From Pomacea canaliculata (taxonomy: Eukaryota > Mollusca > Gastropoda > Architaenioglossa > Ampullariidae), in contig NC_037592.1 of NCBI RefSeq assembly GCF_003073045.1, positions 3,957,924 to 4,021,923 on the forward strand: a stretch of 64,000 nt of DNA, read 5' to 3'. A model generated the notes under the pieces. That model was not told where the DNA came from, ran no database searches, and saw nothing but the letters and a program-made list of their open reading frames with translations. Of the stretch, positions 13,601-28,800 are shown piece by piece. Position 1 is the first letter of the stretch. Each line of letters starts with the position of its first letter. Position numbers and translations under genes: made by a program.

Positions 13601-16600
13601 TATCTTGCCAAAACATTTACAAAACAAAAACAAAAGTGCTTATCAATAAACCTTAAAACATTTACTGTAGGATTTAGTAATTTAAAATTAAAGTCGGGTG
13701 ATTACAAAGTCTACAAAATACACAAGCAGTGAGTGGAAGCAAACAAACATAAAATCCAAGCAAACATTTAAAGGTGCTACTGACCAAGCATCTGATGTGA
13801 CAGACTTTTCCTGGCTTTGGGAGTGGTCGACCAAACGATGCTGCAATTATTTCTTGGGCATTATCCATTGACTTTAGACGGCGAGATTCAATTTCTTTTA
13901 ACAGCTGAGAAAACCAGACAGCACAAACACAGCAGCATTGAGTTAGTGCATATCCTTTCAACAGCAGCTGAAGACTAGTAAAAAATAACAAGTAATTTAT
14001 GATCCTGAAAATATGGTATGCGAAAACTTTGGGGCAGACTCTGTGACAATCATCAAACTTTTATTAACCCTGCATCATTTGCATATGCCTTCTCCACAAT
14101 TATACATGTAAGGCAGAGGGGGTTTCATGCTGTTCATTGCTAATATGTTTACATCATCTGAAAAGGGTTTAAAATGACTGCAACTAGCATCTTCAGCTTT
14201 ACCAACTCACTAGAAACAAATTTTAAACGTACTAGCCTTTTAAAGTACAAAAACCATTATACTGAAAGATAGAGTGATTAAGAGAAGGATGGGAAGATAG
14301 GTATTTATTCTGTTTACCTTGTTGTACATGTTGAAGGCATCAACTGGACTTATAATGCATATGACCTCTGGAAGGCTGGCATCCCTTGGCTACAACATCC
14401 ACAGCATTGGTAATATAATAAGCAAAGATCAGTAAGAGACTGCCTGATAAGATGGAATAAGTTAATGTAAATTATCAACCATGGATATGCGGAGGCACAA
14501 TCTTACCCTCACAATCTTTTGGTGATCATCTTATGATGCAAAATAGTTTTCTTCAGGGAAATCAACATCAATAAACATTAAAAAGTTATGACTGGAATGA
14601 AAAGGAATGTGACTGTAGGGTGCTGCATCACACTGATGTAAATAAATATAACTTTTTTTAATATATTTTTTGAATACACAAAAACGTAGTTTAGTTTGAA
14701 ATAACAACTCCAGGTCACGTTTATTAGCTCTGAAGTTTAGAGCAAGAGCAAAATATAAAATGGGGCAAAAAACTGCAGTTAATTACAAGCTTAAACTGAC
14801 ATTACAAAACTTTAATGAAAATCTTCCACAAATTCCATACCTGCATTCGTCTGCAATAGCCATAAACACGTCCACCATCTATGTTGGTGAGAACAAATGA
14901 GTATGACTCACTGAAAGCACCAAAATGGCTTGCATGTGAAAACATGATAGGCATTATCAGTGTGACATAAATATTAGTGTCTTAGCACTGTAAGCATGGA
15001 ATTAAAACACCAAGTAGATCCTGAAACCAATGCTTCATGAAAGAACATATTCTCATTCACTCACATACACACACACAAAATATGCAGCTGGTCTCTAATT
15101 ATGGAAGGAACTTCATCAACAAACTATGCCACAATAAAACAATCATATAAATTATAAATTTTATTTTTTCATTTTGTGGTGACATTCTGCTTCTTATATG
15201 AATTTGGAGACAGATGAGAAGTGTGTGTGCCTTAAACAATTTTTTGTCTTCATCTTTCTCTTTTTACTATTGTCAGTGTTTCATGATACCTTATAGACAC
15301 TGCTGTGCCAGGTCGAAATTCATCAGCATCCGGGAAACAGAATTTAGGAACCGACACATTACTGTTCACCTGAATGCAGAATAAAATATAATCAAGAGTT
15401 TGGTAAATTATTTAATGTTCAGTTTCTTTTCAACCCTCATAAGTTTTCACTTTTTTCACATAATTTACTTAGTTTTATTTAGGAAGTTTGTTTATTTATA
15501 AATTACAGATAATACAATATTTTAAAAAAAATGAAGAGTCATGAAGTATGTAAAATTTCAGGCATATAAATATATTTGTGCTTACATGAGTAACTTTGAA
15601 TTTTCATCTCAATAAATCTTCTCAAATCTTACCAGACCTGACAATGCAGGATTGTGTGTGTGTGGCTGAGAGGGCATATGCAGTGTGCATCTGCATATGC
15701 AATACTGTGCATGAACATCTCTGCTTGCACATGTGACAGATATAAAGAGAAAGAAAAAGAACCAGGAAAAAGGGAACTGGAGAGAAAGGAGGGAGAGAGA
15801 ATAATGTGCAACAGCTGTGATAGGAGCCATACTTTGTACAAGGTACAACAGCTGTGATGGACGCTATACTTTGCACAATGTACAACAGCTGTGATAGAAA
15901 CCATACTTCATAAAATGTGCTGCTGGGCCATTTATAAATGTCATGCAGAAGCTTCATGACTATTTTACCATATTTTTATTGTTTTATACCTGTACCTTCC
16001 TCTGGAAAATAAGATTCAAAAAAGGATTGTATAAAATTGTTTGAGTACATTTTAAACATGACCTATCTCACACACTCTCACACACCCACAAAAGAGAACA
16101 AAAGATGTATGATTCCTCACTTAGGGCCCACAGTTTAAAAAATACCATACTTCTTTTTTTTTTTTAATTTTTTGTTGGAGGGAGGCTGTTTTCATCTTTC
16201 TATCTCTCCCTTCAACAGCCTCAGTTCTCAACTGTGTTGCAAGTCCTCATCTAACTTGCAAGCAGATATCACCTTTGTTGTACTGTGTGCAATGAGTACA
16301 ACTGATATACCGGATGCATGCATAATATTTAAAATATTCAAGAAGGAATAGACTATTTTTGTAATGTTTTATAATGTAGTGACATGATGCATACTTTTAT
16401 ATTGGAGATCTTAATGCACTCTATACACTTGCTAATGTTTACAAAATTTTATTCATAGATATTGCTTTCTTCCCTAAAATTGTATTAGCATACATGTCAT
16501 TGCTTGTCTTCATCTTTGTCAGCTGCAGTGTTGCGATATATTTCAAACAGTATTAATGACATGATCCATGAAAGAAATATCTCTAACAACCGAAAACGTC

Positions 16601-19600
16601 TGATGAAATAAATCAAATTATAACAGCGAATGTATAAAACAAAAAATATACTGGAACTGACATGCAAGACTTGAAAGATGGGTTGCCTATTTTTTAAGAC
16701 ATATACATTTGCATAAAAGCAAACAAAGTTAAGAGAAAACATTGCATTAAAAGAAATCTGTTGTCACATCTCTTTTACTCACTCTTTATTTCTATCTCCT
16801 TGTACTTTTCTCTCTCTCACAAAATTTTCAAAGCTCAAATAGCATTCATTCTCTTCCCCCCCCCCCCATACACACACACACACTCTGCTGTCACTCTCTC
16901 ACTCTTTTTCACTTACACAAATTCTTGCTCTCATTCACACATATAAACACAATCTCTCTCTCTGAAACAAAGCAAAAAAGGAAATTTATTTGCAACAAAA
17001 TTCTTCAACACAATTGTCTAATATACTTTCAGGGCAAATGAATCGCTTGAAATGATTCAACAATAAAAAGAACTATTGTAACTTTTACAAACCCACCATT
17101 ACAATTACTGCAGTGTGTTACAAACTCACCATTTCTGAACAGAAAAGAAGGTATCCTTCTTGTCCAACTTTATAAGTCCTCTGTTGCCAAGTGCAGCAGG
17201 AAACAAATCAGCATACAGTGAAAGATCGACGTGAACCAGCCTAGCTGATCAAACTTTATAACTGTTCATTTGTTTTGTTTTGACTGTTGTGGCTGTTGGT
17301 TCTTTTCTCATTTTTGGTAGTGAGCAAGTAAAACTTTTGTCTTCATTGATGTGTTTTACACCACAGTGGAAGGTTTTAGCTTTTGGGTTTTTTTATTATG
17401 AATATATGATGCATGTAGACACAGGCATGCATATAATTTTATCAAATATTCTGGAATGCCAAGATTACAAGCCAAGGACAGAAGCTTTGCACGGAGATGT
17501 GCATATATAAACAAAAGTAACCTTCACATCTGTTTTCAGTTTACAAATCTTACCTTTACTAAAAGAGTGTACCCACGGTGGGCTTAAGGGAAATGATAAA
17601 TGAGGCTTTACATTTTCCAAGTACAAATGGCATTTAGCCCTCTGAAATTTAATTTGTAATTTGTAAGTACAGGAAATGTTAACACTTAGTCAATACCCCA
17701 TTAGAGTGTCTTCTAGTGCAGCGGTTCTCAACCTTTTACTTGTGACGCCCCCCTGACAAACAAAGGTACATCCACGCACCACCCCCCCCCCCCCCTTAGC
17801 CAGCAATGTAAGTGAATTTCACTAATACCGGTATAAGAAACTTTTAAAAAATGACCACCTTCGCGCCCCCACTTGTAAGCAAGTCGCCCCCCCCCCCCCG
17901 CCCCACAGGTTGAGAACCGCTGTTCTAGTGTCTTCACCATTTTACAAAACAGGAAATTAAAATTTTTTTATGTTGGCTCCTCTGATGGTACCTGGCAGTG
18001 GCAAACTTACTGTTCTTGTATGTACCAAAAGTGTTATTGCTGTCTTATTATCCTTGCTTCCACACCCGACCTTTCCTTATTTGTATGTACTTGCTTTATT
18101 TACGGATCTTAGCCACAGACCTTCCTCCTTCAGTCCCCCACCCACTTTTTCAAATACTAAGCCTTCTGGAGAAAAAGAGGAAAAGTGTTTGTCATCAAGA
18201 CAACGATGGTCATAGATCCTAGGTTGAGATCTTACCTTTTTTCTCAGGTTTTGTTGTGGGAACAATTTCTCTCTCGATTTGAGTGCCTCACCAAAATATA
18301 GAGTTAAACATTGATTTGCCATAAAAGACTGCTCATACACACAATCCTACAGTGATCTTTTCCCCAGAAAAAAGAACTAGATGCCTGTATCCCATGTTGA
18401 CCATAAGCCAAAAAAAAAGTGAGTTTAGCAAGGACTTTTAGAATGCTGAAAAAAAACACCATTTACAAACCACAAAGCATGAAACTTGAAATCATTACAG
18501 AAAAATTGAACATAAAAAAATTCACTCACTGTTTGTGGGAACTTGTGGATGATGTAAGGTTCATACCCAGGATCATCAGTCTTTGGACACAGGCCCACAA
18601 TGAGAGCATATTCAAAAAGCTGTGGGTATATCATGTCAAGGTACTGCTTGGCTTTCAGTGAAGCTTGGTGCTAAACAACAGGAAAACTTCAGGATTAGGA
18701 TTTGAATTACATGTGATGACAGGCTCAAAGCACTTTACACACATGAACATGTATACATACACACAGCACAACATGGAAAACAAACATAAGGTAGAGGAAA
18801 ATCCATAACTTTGGATATTCCATAACTTCTTTATATCTGCAGCCCTGTTTTGAATTTTAAAATGTATATAAAACTAGATGGGACTACCAGTACAGAAAAA
18901 GTTAACTATATTGAGCTTACCGTTTTCATGCGAATTGTGGAGCAGTATACCACACGTTTCTTTATTTCATTTATGTCAACAATACTGTCTGAATCTGTAA
19001 TAAAAGAAAATGTCAGAATAAAAATTGTAAGTGGCCTGTATGATGAAAATTTTCAAACACTTTGACATCTTACAAGCACATATATTCCACATCACACCCT
19101 GTCAGCATCTGACTTCTATGACTTGCATGATTAATGCATTCTTATGACCTTAACAGTAAGAGCTCTTTTCTCATTTTAAACAGAAATTTGATGACTTTTT
19201 ATGTTTAATATTTGGTGAGATGTTAAAGATTTTTTTCAAATGCAGGAGAACTGGGAATGCAACATTTTTATGTCATAAATCAAAACGTAGAAAAAGACAT
19301 CAAGTGAAAGAAAGAAGACACATACATTTTTTACACTCACTTACTACTAACCTGAGTCTTTTTCATCAGCTGCAATATGCTGTTCTGTTCCATCCTGATC
19401 CGATTCGGATATGGACTCTGGCTTTTTGCGCAATTGTAAGGTCTCGTACGCTTGGTTAATTTTTCTCTGAACCTGACATTTAAAATAAACATACTAAAAG
19501 CTATTGTAAATGTATATGAATACATTAATTTAGATATCATTATATGTTTATAAATGTGCAAACACTCTATAATGTCTAGGTATCACTGACAATATTGTCA

Positions 19601-22152
19601 AGCCAAAAGTCCCACAATGCAGTTTTATAACAGGCTATCATTCTTATGCACTTTAGTTCAGTGTATAGGAAGAACGTTTACTTCTGAGTTTCCTAGCCCT
19701 AGTGGATAAGCTTTAAAGAATGAACAATGTACTACAAATAATTAATAAGTAATAATATTTAGAATGTGTTGTTATTCATTTTTAAATAAGTGCAGAACTT
19801 ACGAGAGTCATTTTCTTTTGAGAAACCTTTTTGATGTCCTGGTCTTTGAGAGGTGTTGCTGTGTTTGTGGTAGTTGAAACTGGACTGCCTGAAGAAAGTT
19901 TCTGGAATCTGGTCTTATCCCCAATCCCACTCAATGGCTAAACCAAACAGACACCAAAATCCTTAGTTATCATAGTAGTTTTTCATGTTTCTTTAGATTC
20001 AATATTAAGAGTAACAATTGCAGCCAGCCCAAGATTTCTTGATTACAAAATTTCTCTGCCAACTCCACAAAAAAATAAAATTGGATAGAAATAAAAAAAC
20101 AACAAAAAACAATTCTAGTATGTGGACTAAAGAATTTAAATTACACACATCTGGAGGCAGGTCTAAGATTATTATACGTGAGAAGATAGCTTAGCGGTTA
20201 GGGCAATGACATCTGACCCAACAGGGCACACACACACACATACTAGTTGGTTCAACACTCATGGGATGCAGTTACTTCCCCCAATTGACCCAGCTGTGGA
20301 GTGGGCACATATCTTCATACGGGGTTGGAGAAGATAAGATAATCATGGAATAAAAAGCTAAAGCTAAACACAGGCTTTGGGATCTGATCTATTGATAAGT
20401 TTGCAGTACAAAAAAAGCACTTGCAAAATGCATGCTGACAATTGAGCTTACCTTATGAGAAGCCAGGGGGTCTACAGTAGAATGCTGAATACGAAGAAAC
20501 TGATGTGGGACTGCGTATCCTTCAGGGTCAATGACAGCCTCATACAGCGGAGCATCAGACACCTCCTTAGCATGGTAGCTTCTCATCATTGAGTCTTTCA
20601 GCACTAGATCTTCTCCCACTCCATCGGAAAGAGATGACAAAGAGCCTTTGTTCAGGCACTCTGAGCTGAAGCTTTTCCTCAGAGGAAATCGTTGTATGCT
20701 GTCCATGCCATCTGGTGGTTCAGGAAGCTGGTCACTGGGGTCACGGCGTCCTGTTATGGACTTATGCCGACTCAGCTTCTTTCCTTGCTTTAAAGAAATC
20801 ACAACTGGGCCTTCACTCTCTGAGTCACTGTCCCCTAATGCTTTAAGCAGATGCCTACTTGCAGGAAATTCAGATAGTGGACGTGGTCGGGGTGGAGGCG
20901 GACGTGCAGGTGGGTGTTCACGAATACCCACAGTTTCAGAGCTGCCCTCTTTGTTTGATTTATTTAGATGAGTGTACTGGTCAGATGTAAGAGATTTTTC
21001 CTGGTTCTCATCAGCACAAATTGATATTCTCTCTTTCCCTGTCTTGTTGTATGGTTCACTAACATTATCTGAATGAATATTAACCTTTTTCTTCTCCTGA
21101 CCTGTGGAAGCATCTGGAGGAGCAGGTCCTTTAACTTTGAGGTATTTATCATGCACAAAAGTGCGAGGAGGCTTTGAAGGGGGAGGTGGGGGCTGTTCTG
21201 TAGGTCTTGCAATTGATCGAGGATGTTTGGGAGATGATGTCGTTCCAGTTGACATAGCTGCAGGGGGCTGTCGTCCACGACCCATAGCTACCACATCTGG
21301 CTGACTCATGGAAGCAGTTCCTTCCAAGCAAATTATCTTGAATCGTTCTATTATTTTTCCTGAATCCCATGGGGCTTCATAGTTTTCATCAGTTACTGGA
21401 GGTTTGTGAGAAGTCTCTTGAGCACCACTGTGACTTCGGTTCACTGCTACACTTGTGGGTTTTTTAGGAAGACTTGGCTTTTCGGAGCATGGGACTTTCT
21501 TTTCAAATGTTTTTAACATCTCAGAAACTTTTACCTCCTTTACATCACTGTCGGCACCCAGATCAACATTATCCACAGTGCGTCGCCTTTCACCCATAGG
21601 ACGTTTACACCCATTCAATTCCTTTCCTGAATCTTGGTCAGATCCTGGGTCGGATCTTCGTTTTGAGCTTCCAGTGTAAGCTCCTGCTGAAACAAAGCGA
21701 CGATGTACCTCCATGTGACCCGTTGTTATAGAAGGCCTTGTCACTTTTTCTCCATCTGAGACTGCAGCATCAATGAACTGTGTGACACGTCGTTGAACAG
21801 TTGGACTCAGTGCTTTTGAGCCAGCCTTTGAAACTGACTTCCTGTCTATGCTAGAAAACCAATCACCCTTGTATCCTTGTTGTGCATAAGGCAGAGAAAC
21901 AGATAGGTGCTTTTCACCTTCTTCTTTATGTTGACTTCCATGTTCACTCACATTTTTTGCTGAAGGCAACTGTCGTGGAGCAGGACGAGGCTGTGCCTCA
22001 ACAACAGGTCGTGGAAAAAGTGCTGGTTTTTGAGCTGGGGTGCCAAAAAGTGTTCCACCTGCTGGAATATTAGTCCCCGCTTCAAACAGCTTTTTAATAT
22101 CCTTTAGTTTCCCTGGAGGTAAGTTGCGTATGCTATTGCTGTCCCTGGACAT
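7659..22152 (-). CDS. DENND2: DENN domain-containing protein 2 (Rab GEF), 17 coding exons
   Basis: DENND2 proteins are guanine-nucleotide exchange factors for Rab GTPases (Rab9-type in vertebrates) acting in endosome/TGN traffic. Coding exons, in gene order: 22152-20452, 19937-19803, 19472-19352, 18994-18921, 18670-18530, 17180-17130, 15369-15290, 14910-14841, 14389-14318, 13904-13785, 12867-12805, 11757-11651, 11335-11158, 9253-9130, 8843-8725, 8268-8142, 7780-7659. All junctions are GT-AG, the phases agree, and the product is about 1134 residues. The first 1.7-kb exon encodes a disordered Pro/Ser-rich region (poly-Pro SH3-ligand-like stretches) beginning MSRDSNSIRNLPPGKLKDIK. The tripartite DENN module follows from about residue 680: uDENN (QLFEYALIVGLC), cDENN (FCFPDADEF, YGYCRRM, LLYPFTWQHVFIPILP, PTPFIIGIL) and dDENN (KSIRQFLEWFSETQMF). 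The paralogue (A-D) cannot be assigned; an invertebrate single-copy DENND2 is likely. The start is the only ATG leading into the conserved N-terminal block; a further non-coding 5' exon is possible. Confidence 0.93.
9333..10982 (+). mobile_element. Decayed DIRS-like (tyrosine-recombinase) retroelement in DENND2 intron
   Basis: Sits in the intron between DENND2 exons 13 and 14. Around 9540-9650 the plus strand encodes a piece typical of the end of a DIRS RT/RNase H polyprotein (VDLFATWWNKLPTF, then VPDPAACVVDAL). From about 10020 there is a tyrosine-recombinase-like block (LTWKTCFLTAVASAARV, then EIHALSTDSSSIQF) interrupted by stops. Diverged inverted repeats flank this body: 9422-9494 pairs with 10902-10982, sharing AGACCTGACC at the outer edge and GCCAGTCA(C/G)TGAGC at the inner edge. 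A second inverted pair is described separately. Most of RT is missing and every frame is broken, so the copy is dead. A Ty3-type remnant is the main alternative for the RNase H piece, but not for the recombinase. Confidence 0.65.
10751..10840. repeat. Internal complementary region of the DIRS-like element
   Basis: Bases 10751-10784, read on the minus strand, repeat 9333-9369 (TTCTTCTTCAT, a short variable piece, then CCAGATGACATGAC). A direct copy of CCAGATGACATGA lies at about 10828-10840. Short copies of the terminal sequence placed just inside the right inverted repeat are what an internal complementary region looks like in DIRS elements, where it is thought to template circle formation. 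The order of the copies is not perfectly nested, so some may be secondary rearrangements. Confidence 0.5.
15806..15918. repeat. Three-copy 37-bp tandem repeat
   Basis: Three adjacent units share ACAACAGCTGTGAT followed by a variable hexamer and ATACTT. The CAGCTG cores start at 15812, 15849 and 15886, a period of exactly 37 bp. Units differ at several positions, so it is an old minisatellite. Each unit carries a CAGCTG E-box palindrome. It lies in the intron between DENND2 exons 6 and 7 and accounts for the repetitive open frames there. Confidence 0.8.
17719..17922. mobile_element. 204-bp hAT-type MITE with 8-bp target-site duplication
   Basis: Begins CAGCGGTTCTCAACC and ends with its exact inverted complement GGTTGAGAACCGCTG. 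Both ends are flanked by the identical octamer TTCTAGTG (17711-17718 and 17923-17930). An 8-bp duplication and CAG-GGTTCTCAACC-type termini are the signature of hAT (Charlie-like) elements. The interior is C-rich with long C runs (about 17782-17797 and 17887-17899) and encodes nothing, so the copy is non-autonomous. It sits in the intron between DENND2 exons 5 and 6. The intact duplication and matching termini suggest a fairly young insertion. Confidence 0.92.
20178..20385 (+). mobile_element. tRNA-derived SINE in DENND2 intron 1
   Basis: The 5' part resembles a tRNA gene: an A-box-like TAGCTTAGCGGTTAGGGCA near 20190 and a B-box-like GGTTCAACACT near 20250, separated by a CA-rich insertion. 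A non-tRNA body follows (CCAGCTGTGGAGTGGGCACA) and then a GATAA-type tail. This head-body-simple-tail order is typical of tRNA-SINEs. The spacing and extra sequence rule out a functional tRNA. Exact ends are uncertain because no clear target duplication was seen. Confidence 0.6.
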
Positions 22153-23164
22153 GATGGTCCAATGGTTATGACCATCTTCCCATGCTCTATGGACAAGCAG
22201 CCATTGATAACCATGTCAAAGGGGGAATAAAATCATGGACTAACACGACATGTCTTTCAAGTTGATTTTATATCTGATTAAATTAAATGAATTGTTTTTT
22301 AAAGCTAATAAATGCAAATGTAAATCAATGAAGTAATAAAAAAACAACCATACTATAGCATACCCTTGCCTTTCCAACCTATCCAAAGCCTTTCCAAAAT
22401 AACCAAATAAAATGGTCTGTTTTTACTAAAAAGGGGATGAAAAATACATAGTTTTCCAAGGGCGGGAGCACCATCAAATATCTTCAACATATTAGACCCA
22501 ACATAGCTATAACACTGACAATAACATTTCATTGTGTTTCCACACTGATTAATTCGTAATGCCAAACGAAGAGATCAAGGATTCAAAAACTGAAAAGCAG
22601 AACTTTAGAGATCAACAGCTGAGAACTGCTAAAGCTGTATTTTTTCACATTTTAGGGTCATTTGAATGAAAAAAAAATATGGCGAGTTTTGCTAATGACA
22701 GTAAAATATTAACGATTTAATTATAAATTGCCACACTGACATATTCGTAATGACAAACGTAGAGACCAGCAACAGAAGGCTTCAAATAATGAAAAGCAAA
22801 ACTGCATTGATAAAATATTACTGTTCATATCTTTATCTAAAATTCTATTACAGTTAAGTATTACTGTGTTCTGGTCTTTATTGCAAAGGAATCAATCTAT
22901 GTATTCATATACAGCATAAACATTGGAACAAAAGTAATAATCCGTAGCTTCTCAATTTGAAACTTTAAATGCTCAACCCTTAATATGATATGCTGGTCAC
23001 TGTTTGCTACTCATTTATCCTATTTTATTTTTAATCATCTAATACCTTTGTGAAAACAGAGGGAGACGAGAAACGCTTTGTAGTTGTCCACACCCACCTG
23101 CAAGAAGCAACTTCTCGGAGGCCCCCGTTTGGCAACAAAAAGAGTTACTGGACCTTGGTGGTCC
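22153..23164. promoter_or_regulatory. Divergent promoter interval between DENND2 and RPL27A
   Basis: About 1 kb separates the DENND2 start codon (minus) from the RPL27A leader (plus), so the two promoters lie head to head here. The stretch is AT-rich with no recognisable coding sequence. No TATA box stands out next to the RPL27A leader, as is usual for ribosomal protein genes. A non-coding 5' exon of DENND2 may be hidden here. Confidence 0.45.
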
Positions 23165-23202
23165 TTCTTCCGCTTCCGGTCTCTTCAATCGGTGGAATAG
23201 AA
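23165..23202 (+). promoter_or_regulatory. Probable 5'TOP leader of RPL27A
   Basis: A pyrimidine-rich start, CTTCTTCCGCTTCCGGTCTC, lies 38 bases before the RPL27A ATG. A transcript beginning with C plus a pyrimidine run is the terminal oligopyrimidine motif through which mTOR/LARP1 control translation of ribosomal protein mRNAs. The exact start site is inferred from sequence only. Confidence 0.55.
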
Positions 23203-25526
<2,324 letters not shown>

Positions 25527-25537
25527 TCATGCTGCAG

Positions 25538-25543
25538 AATAAA
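25538..25543 (+). terminator. Poly(A) signal of RPL27A
   Basis: Canonical AATAAA 12 bases after the RPL27A stop codon, followed about 20-30 bases later by a T/G-rich stretch (TTTTGTCTTTTGTGATG). The short 3' UTR is normal for a ribosomal protein mRNA. Confidence 0.85.
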
Positions 25544-25580
25544 ATTGTTTGTCCTGAAGCGAGATTTTGTCTTTTGTGAT

Positions 25581-28500
25581 GATATTTTTTTGTCTAAGAT
25601 GTAATGTTAATGAGACTTGTCATGGTGAGCATGCTTTTGGTGCTTAAAAGAACGAGACATGAGGGGTGTATGCGTAGCTTGTATGTTGGTAGTAGCCAGT
25701 TGTCCATATCTGCTTGCAACATTCCATAAAGGCAAGTTCAAATAAATTATTTTACTATTTACGTTATGATTAAAACAGTACGATGCTCAGGTTTAGTATA
25801 GACCGATTTATTTATAGTGGAAAACCCACTCAATGCATTCCTGATTGAAATTGCATCACTTGCACATTTTGAAAACCCTTTCATATATCAATTTATGCCC
25901 AAGGGTTAAGTCTACGCAACATGTGTTAATTCAGTGTGAGTAAAAATGATTTAGCTCCTATGCCTAAAAATTCATAGAAAGGAAAAAGGCCATAACATTT
26001 GGATGCTGAAAAGCAGAGGAATCATAAGGCAGGCATAATGAAAGCAATATGCACAATATCTTTCATCTCTGCTTAAATTTATACGCTAAAGTTGAATGAT
26101 AACAGCTAAGTACTTCACAAACAAAAAAATAATACCTTGAAGGACGTTCACAAAACACTTTACTGGGCAGATGAGAACAGTTTTAGCATGCACACTATGT
26201 CATAAAGATCCTAACAACCAACAGCACAAGGACATGGGAGAAGGTATAGGATTCCAAATTAAAGGCAGTCTTATCACGAACTGGCATCAGCAAAGAAATA
26301 GACAATCACTGCACATGCAGCCTTGTCAGCACAAATGAAATGCAATTATCACATGAAATGGTCCTTGATGCAAACGCATCACTTGTAACCTACAAAAGTG
26401 CTTTGTGAAAGTTCTATACTTTGTTCACCACCTGAAAGAGACAAGCTGATGTCTAAACATCTTTCTACATAAAAAAAATTCTGATTAGCAAATCATGGAT
26501 TAATGAAAACCAAAACCCTACAATAAGGGTTTTGGAAGTACTGTACACAAGCCTTAAAACTACCTTCCACATACCTAATTTTAATAAAGATAAGCTTAGG
26601 CATGTTGCCTGTAGGTCATGCTCAAACATTGCCAAGATGAGTCATTAACAAAATATCTGCTAATGGTCTTGCCAGAAAACAAACCCAGCTGAATGAATAG
26701 ACATACTCCTTCCATCCAATTTGAGATGAAAGATATACAATCACACTTTTGTTTTAATGTAGCAAGCTTTCTTCCTTTACCAATGAACACTGCCAGCACT
26801 ACCCCAGTATCTTGTCATGGGAGTAGAAGAACACATGAAAACTTTACAATCACATGGGTAGGACACTTAATAGTTCATGTTTACATTAAACTGCCTCAGG
26901 GGAGTTAATGCTTATAATTTGCTGGAATTTATTGGAATACTTTAAAATAATCTTGTTTCCTTCTAGCCCCCAACTCAAAAATTTAAAAAAACCAAAAATC
27001 TTCTCTGGAAAGTTCCGTGCAATAGAGTTCAACGCAAAATAATTTTACAACACATCTTTGATACAATGAGACAACATATATATGCAGAAAATATGTGGTT
27101 ATATTAAACAGGCTTCCCAACTGATTCACAAAAGTGAATGAAGTAGCTAGATCAAATATATCTGTAAGGATTCACTGCAGGTTTACAAAAAATAAACAAC
27201 CGAAAAAACAGCCTGTAACAATCTGATTCACCTCTGGTTTCACGAGATGCATAATTATATTTCTAGAGCAAAGGCCTGGGTACTTTTCAAAGGCGTCTGG
27301 AAAAGAACCCTGGACAGCTAATTAAGCACTATAAAAAGACATCCCTTTAAACCTAATACACTATGCAAAAGTACACAACCTTTAAATAATCTGGACGAAT
27401 TACCCGGGGAACTCCACAATCATTTAAGTTGCATTAAAAGGTACATTTTTTAAAATAGATCTGTCTTACATAGACTTGTTTTCATAAAAACAAACTAATA
27501 GAGTTTAAATGCGGAGGAATGCTGTTTTCTTTGCTCTTTAAAAAAAAAAAATTCTTTGTTTATTCATTTCCCTATATCTTCACAGAGAAATGTTGGTATG
27601 ATGAGGTTTATACAGTTGATTGTCACAAACCACAGAAGCAAGAGATACTTCATGTGCAATCAACTATTTTACCATGTACAACATGCACATGACACATACA
27701 GCTTAATTTCAAACACCTGCCCCTGAGTATAATCATGGGAAAGAAAGGTGAAAACAAATTCAGCCACCTGTGGCAGTTTCTGCATCAGGAGGTCTCACCG
27801 GCTTCTGAATGTCTCATCACTGCCTTCATTTTACCTAGCTGTCTAGAACCCCCTTCCCTTTACAGCGGAGACATGCAACATTATTGTCAGCATTTAAGCA
27901 GCAGCTAAAGATGCTTTTTTGAGTGATAGTATGTGCTTAGTTGTTTAGATACTGCAGAATCACGTTATGCTGTTTTTTTGTCATCTTTCTTTCTTTTAAA
28001 TAAAGTACTCGAGCCGTTATGGAACCAACCCTTTTGAGTAATCTTCTTTGTCATCATCATCATATGACAGGTGTAACTGTAGCATGCTTGTCCCCCGAGG
28101 AAGCAGAGTACATCAGAGAAACTATGATTAGTATGAAGACAGAAGAATTTATTTTTAATACTCTGTCTAGTATAATTGTACCTGCCAAAATAAATTTTAG
28201 TACTTTTATCTGTTGATTCTGAACAAAAAATTATAAAAGTGGCACACAGTGTTTCTACACAGATACTGATCAAGGCCGTTTAAAAGAGGACAACAACTGT
28301 TTTGTCTTGCTTTCCAAAGAGGTTAGTCACTTGTATTTTGGCTCCAGAGAACTTGTGCATTCAAAAGAATATATACACAGACTGCATTTGTGTCAGTGAC
28401 GTTAGAATCATGTTTTGGAGGATTTCTGATGAGGGAAACTAAGGTGCCTTTACGCCACTCACTTAAAAAAAAGTCATAAATAGTATCCAGCCTTTCCTTT

Positions 28501-28800
28501 ACAGCAACAAAAACCCATCTTTTCTACAGTAAATTCCCTTTGATAGTTTTCCATAATGGTGTCCACACTGCTGTGTTGTAAATCTTTCATCATATTGCAT
28601 TGGTCTTTCTTTCATTCATTTTTGGTCACATTACTGTCATATCTGGGACAAAGGCAGAGATAAAGAATAATGTAGTTGGAAAAATGTAACAAAGAAAGGA
28701 AAAGTCCCATCGTTTAGTTTTTATGGTAATAAAGAAGCTCAAGAGTAATCTCCCTTGTCCCATTACAGCCATAAGCCCACTCATCCAAGATCTTTTATCA
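25581..28800 (-). other. Probable long 3' UTR of DNAJC5 plus intergenic sequence
   Basis: This lies downstream of the DNAJC5 stop on the minus strand and converges with RPL27A. No exon or transposon is recognisable. Minus-strand AATAAA hexamers near 25806, 27558 and 28148 are candidate ends. CSP mRNAs in other animals have long 3' UTRs, so the distal site near 25806 is plausible but unproven. Confidence 0.35.

Noticed and set aside
20190..20260. tRNA gene in DENND2 intron 1
   Set aside because: Box A and box B are present but separated by a CA-rich insert and no cloverleaf forms; it is the head of a SINE.
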